Shown here piece by piece: positions 60,357 through 64,000 of a stretch of 64,000 nucleotides of DNA. The stretch is taken from positions 39,323,378 through 39,387,377 of the forward strand of contig NC_073746.1 of assembly GCF_029784135.1 (NCBI RefSeq), written 5' to 3'. Source of the DNA: Toxorhynchites rutilus septentrionalis. Taxonomy: Eukaryota; Arthropoda; Insecta; Diptera; Culicidae. The notes under the pieces were generated by a model that saw only the letters and a list, made by a program, of their open reading frames with translations, had not been told where the DNA came from and did not search any database. Position 1 is the first letter of the stretch. Each line of letters opens with the position of its first letter. The position numbers and the translations under genes are program-made.

Positions 60357-61870
60357 TTATTCGTCATCTGTTCGGATGAATTTTCGAATTTTTCGTGTGA
60401 TACCACCCATAATTTTCTGCACAGTACTGCTGGTAACTGTTTTTGCTATCTTCTTGGAAAAGTGGTGCATTTGAATTGTTTTTTATGGTTCTGCCACATT
60501 TCTTCAATTTGCCTTTGATATTGTCCAATATCTCTCGAAAATCCGAACAATTTGGTGGATTGATAGTTTTTTCAATGAAGTCGATTTTGTTCTCCATATA
60601 ACACTTGATACCATCCCGGCTGTAATGGCAGCTTGTCAAGCCAGGCCAGAACTTCACTGGACTATTGTGTGATAGAATGAATGGCAAAATCCTGTTCTGA
60701 AGACACTCCTCCTTGTAATTTTTTCCCCAGTGATGACAACCATTGTCTTCGTTCCACCACTACAGATCCCTTGCCAAATCATCAACTTACGTGCAAATTT
60801 ATCTGCGTTTGCGACGTACAGCATCTCTCAAACGCTTCAAAACGGATAAACAATATTCTTTGTTGGCTGTCTAGCCCGGTGGAAGGTACTCATAGTGTAC
60901 TACGCGTTGACAATCGAAGAAAATAGTCAGCATCACCTACATTTTTGAGTGGATTTCACGCAATTTTTTCTCGTCTTCGAAGCGCTACTCGGACGATTCT
61001 TGCTTTATTTCTATGTCAAATTCATAGATCTATGTCTCGTCGCCCGTAATTATCCGTTTCACGAAGGTTGGATCGTTTTGGGCTTGAGAAATCATCTCTT
61101 CCGCAACTGTCTGTTGATGGTGTTTTTGCACGAAATTCAGGTCCTTCAGAACGAGAACGAGCTACCACGCGTCTCATACCCAAAACAATATGCTGTGCCG
61201 TTCCATATGTAATGCCACATTCACTAGATATATCTCTTATGGCGGGTTTACACTAAGGAGATCTATAGCTATAGATGGATTTATTCACCTGAAAATAGGT
61301 GTAAACGGGTGAGAATAAATATGATACACTTATTCGAGGTATATATAACTTGAATAAATTCAGCATATGTAAACGCTTGTGAATTTCTCACTGGTGAGAA
61401 ATTACTAAAGTTGGATGCAGTTCTACTTCAGGTGAATAAATTCACCGAAAATATGAATATATTCATTATAGAAGTTCACGCTAGTGTAAACGATTGATGC
61501 GATTTCTATAAATCTCATCATATTTCTTCACATGAATTCCCTAGTCTAAACCCACCCTTAAGCTGGTATGGCGATTTTCAAGCACCATTTCTTTCACTTT
61601 GTTCAAGTTTTTATCGGTGTTCGACGTCTCCTGGTAACGTTTGAGTACGGTATTTACAGTCGATTTTGGAAATTTGAAGAAATTTGCAATCTTTCCTCCA
61701 GACCACGTTGGGTTCTCACTGTGATTGTGCGAATTTTTTTTCGCCTTTCGCGTTCCATCGTCGATAACTTTTGGGTGTATCCTTTAACCTTGACGAATTC
61801 TGTACTACTGAATAAACAAACCACCGCTGAAGTGAATAAAAATAAGCGATCAAATTCTAACTGGAACACA
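60357..61870 (-). pseudogene. DD37E (ITmD37E-type) transposase, decayed and split by a MITE
   Basis: Read on the minus strand across stops: an N-terminal helix-turn-helix region near 61870-61660 (RKKIRTITVRTQRGLEE), then after the MITE an ISSECGITYGTAQ-like segment, KRIITGDET (first D, near 61040), FWPGLTSCHYSR (second D replaced by G) and NPPNCSDFRE, ending in a basic tail at 60357. The pattern matches 63672-64000. The replaced aspartate and stops show it is dead. Confidence 0.65.
61240..61557. mobile_element. MITE inserted in the DD37E relic
   Basis: GGCGGGTTTACACTAAGGA at the left and, in reverse, GGTGGGTTTAGACTAGGGA at the right. TTA lies outside each end (61237-61239 and 61558-61560), a likely 3-bp target duplication. 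About 318 bp, non-coding, AT-rich. Transposase reading resumes on both sides. Confidence 0.65.
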
Positions 61871-61979
61871 CTTTATTTCTTAAGCTGCATTATAAGAACG
61901 CATACTTCTAAATAATGTCTATGTTATTGAAAGGCAATTTTTGTGCTGGAATGAAAGAGCTTGCTAATCTGGTTTACAC

Positions 61980-62188
61980 TAACGAAAAATGGCACAGACC
62001 GCGCATCGTACGAGCACAGTTTCAGCAATCGTAAATTGTTTGAAAATTATCTGCGTTATAAAATGAACCAAGACCGACTCAATGGCTCGGCAATTTTTTC
62101 GATCGAAAATAAATCGCTAGCAGATCTTGATTCAAATGCAATTGAGGATCATTTTGCTTCAGTTAAAGCACGCAAGGCAAAGATTTGA
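61980..62188 (+). pseudogene. hAT transposase C-terminal fragment
   Basis: SFSNRKLFENYLRYKMNQD, RLNGSAIFSIENKS and DSNAIEDHFASVKARKAKI, ending in TGA at 62186. This is the dimerisation tail of hAT/ZMYM1-like transposases (RL..LA.LSIE...A..LD....I..FAS.KARK). No upstream catalytic region is present. Confidence 0.55.
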
Positions 62189-62449
62189 CTAGAGAATAAG
62201 CGAAGCTGGTAATGATTTTCCCTAACCTTCTAAATACGAATAAACTTCTCAAAGTGAACTTTGGTATAAGGGAGCTTTCTCAAAATATCAGAAACTCAAA
62301 GTTTGTGAAAAAATCGAATAAAGTGGTATTTTTTCGGGGCAACATTTTCATAGTTTGCCGGGGGCGCTGTCTACCCTCACTACGTGGCTGTCCACACGCA
62401 TACGAAACGCACGGCAGGTACAAATAATTAAGCATGGATCTCTCCAGGT

Positions 62450-62640
62450 ACTGGACACTTATCACGGTGTTTTTGATTCAAAAACAGAAATAAACGATTC
62501 TGAAATACTTCATTGTACTTCTGACTCTACATTGGTGTTGATGAAAAGCTACCTAAACCAGGTCTTTTTCAAAAAAATTCTCCCCAAACCATTAAAATCT
62601 CATCTCCAAAGCAACAGCCCCAAAAACTAATGTGGAAGCT
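62450..62640 (-). pseudogene. Tc1-like transposase fragment, inverted copy
   Basis: On the minus strand WFGENFFEKDLV.VAFHQHQ corresponds to GKYFQNGLVQIAFHQHQ of the neighbouring + strand fragment. About 115 bases (62458-62572) are an inverted copy of 62800-62915. Confidence 0.5.
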
Positions 62641-62649
62641 AATCCCATG

Positions 62650-63120
62650 GGTTTCACTATATCAGAAGAACTTCTCTGATAAAAAGTAATATAACTTGAA
62701 TAGAATTTCTTCATACTGGAAGGACTTACGGAACGTGTCATGTAATTATTCAACTCGTAACTTTGCAGGCGGCAGTTTGATGGTTTGAGGAAAATATTTT
62801 CAAAACGGCCTGGTTCAGATAGCTTTTCATCAACACCAATGTACAGTCAAAAGTGTAATGGAGTATTTCAGATTCATTTAATTCTGTTTTTGGATCAAAA
62901 ACACCGTGATAATTAGGCAATTTGGCATCAATTCGAAATCAATCCGGAAAGTCAGGCATGGTTTATTGAATAGGGGCTTCAGATTCTAGACTGGTCAGCC
63001 TGTTTACCAGATCAAACCCCTATCAAGAACTTGTGAGGAGTGATCGTACGAATAGTAGTTGCAGCTTATAAGCAGTATGAGTGATTTGAAGAGCTTTTAT
63101 TTATTTCTTAGGCTCATTAG
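62650..63120 (+). pseudogene. Tc1-like (DD34E-type) transposase fragment
   Basis: Across frame changes: NFSDKK (first D region, FSDE in intact relatives), YWKDLRN, FAGGSLMV, NGLVQIAFHQHQ, and DWSACLPDQTPIKNL followed by GVIVRIVV. The last corresponds to the DWPA.SPDLNPIENLWG block of Tc1 transposases, with the catalytic E changed to K. The second-D region is lost. Dead copy. Confidence 0.6.
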
Positions 63121-63671
63121 CATTTTATCTGTAACAAAGCATTTTATCTGTAACACAACAATTAAGTTCAAATGGCCTGATAGATAGTTGTAATGTCCTA
63201 CACTATATACTTCCAATCATCCGACTTCTTACATATCTCTGGAAACTCGGAAAAAATGAGTGGTTATATAGTTGTGAAACGCAGTGTAGGAGGAAGCTGC
63301 TGGTGAAAAATTATCAGCCCTTATTATTTTAAAGGATCAAACGTATAGAATAGTTGGATGGCCAGAAAATTTGATGAATTTCCTGGAGTGGTCTACGCTG
63401 CGAGCAAAAACGACTGATGGAGATGGATGTTTTCGCCAACTATTCGAACGGTCCTAGCCGAGCGCTACCACTGATGGACAATTGGTCCTATTTCACGATG
63501 GTCAAGCATGTTTCTCTTGCTCTAAATCAAAAATCGATCGAGAATAAAGGGCGAACACGAAATTATTGCGACACCGAAAATGTCATGCCAATTTTCTTAT
63601 AATGTTTAGAATCAAACCAAAATTTTAGGGTAGTTTTATACATATATTTACTTCAAAAATCAAAAGAAAAG
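63121..63671. other. Short repeats and probable DD37E element end
   Basis: AGCATTTTATCTGTAACA is tandemly doubled at about 63118-63155. AGGGCGAACACGAAATTATT near 63548 may be the terminal repeat of the DD37E element whose gene lies just to the right; the other end is outside the window. Confidence 0.35.
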
Positions 63672-64000
63672 TTAATCGATGGAGCCTTGAGTGTAAAATT
63701 GAACGCATTTTCGCTTGATGTCCTCCGTCAAAGTCTCAAAGTCCGGTACCAGTTTCTCAGTTTTTTCCATTTTCTTAACTTGTCCTTCTCGTCTTTGACT
63801 GTCTTCTTGCTCTTCCGAAGTTCCCGTTTCATTATTGCCCAGTACTGCTCCACCGGGCGCAGCTCCGGACAGTTTGGCGGGTTCACGTCCTTCGGATCAA
63901 AGTGGACAGAATTGGCCTCATACCACTTCAGGACACTTTTAGAATAGTGACATGATGCCAAATCTGGCCAAAATAGCGGAGCTTCGTCGTACTGCTGCAA
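63672..64000 (-). pseudogene. DD37E (ITmD37E-type) transposase, C-terminal part, cut by window edge
   Basis: FWPDLASCHYSKSVLKWYEA (second D) is followed by NPPNCPELRPVEQYWAIMKR, whose E comes 37 residues after the D, the DD37E spacing described for mosquito ITmD37E elements. Near 63750-63770 the frame changes by one base: the reading that continues correctly gives ETLTEDIKRKCVQFYTQGSID and stops at 63672. So this copy carries at least one indel. The N-terminal half and first catalytic D lie beyond 64000. Confidence 0.82.

Overview
The window is eukaryotic, and most likely from a culicine mosquito of the Aedes type. The reasons are small spliced genes of insect families (three CRAL-TRIO genes and one takeout/JHBP gene), tRNA-derived SINEs, DD37E and DD41D transposons, and very large transposon-filled introns. 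The genus is inference; the insect assignment rests on the gene and transposon families. Only about 4 kb is host exon or host-gene sequence. Most of the rest is nested transposon debris.

Host genes. Three paralogous CRAL-TRIO lipid-carrier genes lie at 5385-6375 (+), 14249-19588 (-) and 35595-46859 (-). All have three coding exons with both introns in phase 0, a first exon of 74-75 codons, a middle exon of exactly 154 codons and a last exon of 58-63 codons. They therefore arose by local duplication, but intron 1 has grown from 56 bp to 4.4 kb and 9.6 kb by transposon insertion. A four-exon takeout/JHBP-like gene lies at 57622-58549 (-). Its splice-predicted frame is off by two bases in exon 3, so it may be broken.

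Layout. 0-5 kb: copia gag scrap, Helitron-like ends with 145-bp tandem units, two mariner scraps, a TA microsatellite. 5.4-6.4 kb: CRAL-TRIO A. 6.5-8.1 kb: a DD41D transposon split by a SINE. 8-14 kb: largely featureless, with one MITE-like repeat. 14-19.6 kb: CRAL-TRIO B, with two pogo-like elements in intron 1. 22-23.4 kb: a nearly intact DD34D mariner. 24-27.6 kb: palindromic repeats, a Helitron relic, SINEs. 27.8-34.9 kb: an intact env-bearing gypsy-type endogenous retrovirus inserted in a TA microsatellite. 35.6-46.9 kb: CRAL-TRIO C, whose intron 1 holds a long palindromic repeat carrying a dead mariner and a 5'-truncated LINE. 49-54.6 kb: two Helitrons joined head to tail, then a solo LTR. 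57.6-58.5 kb: takeout-like gene. 59.8-64 kb: ITmD37E, Tc1-like and hAT transposase relics and a MITE.

The most notable object is the endogenous retrovirus. Its two 347-bp LTRs differ at one visible base. The gag, pol and env frames are all open, the tRNA-Ser primer site and polypurine tract are present, and a leader ATG plus splice donor matches the phase needed by env. It looks young and possibly still competent. Inference from sequence alone cannot show activity.
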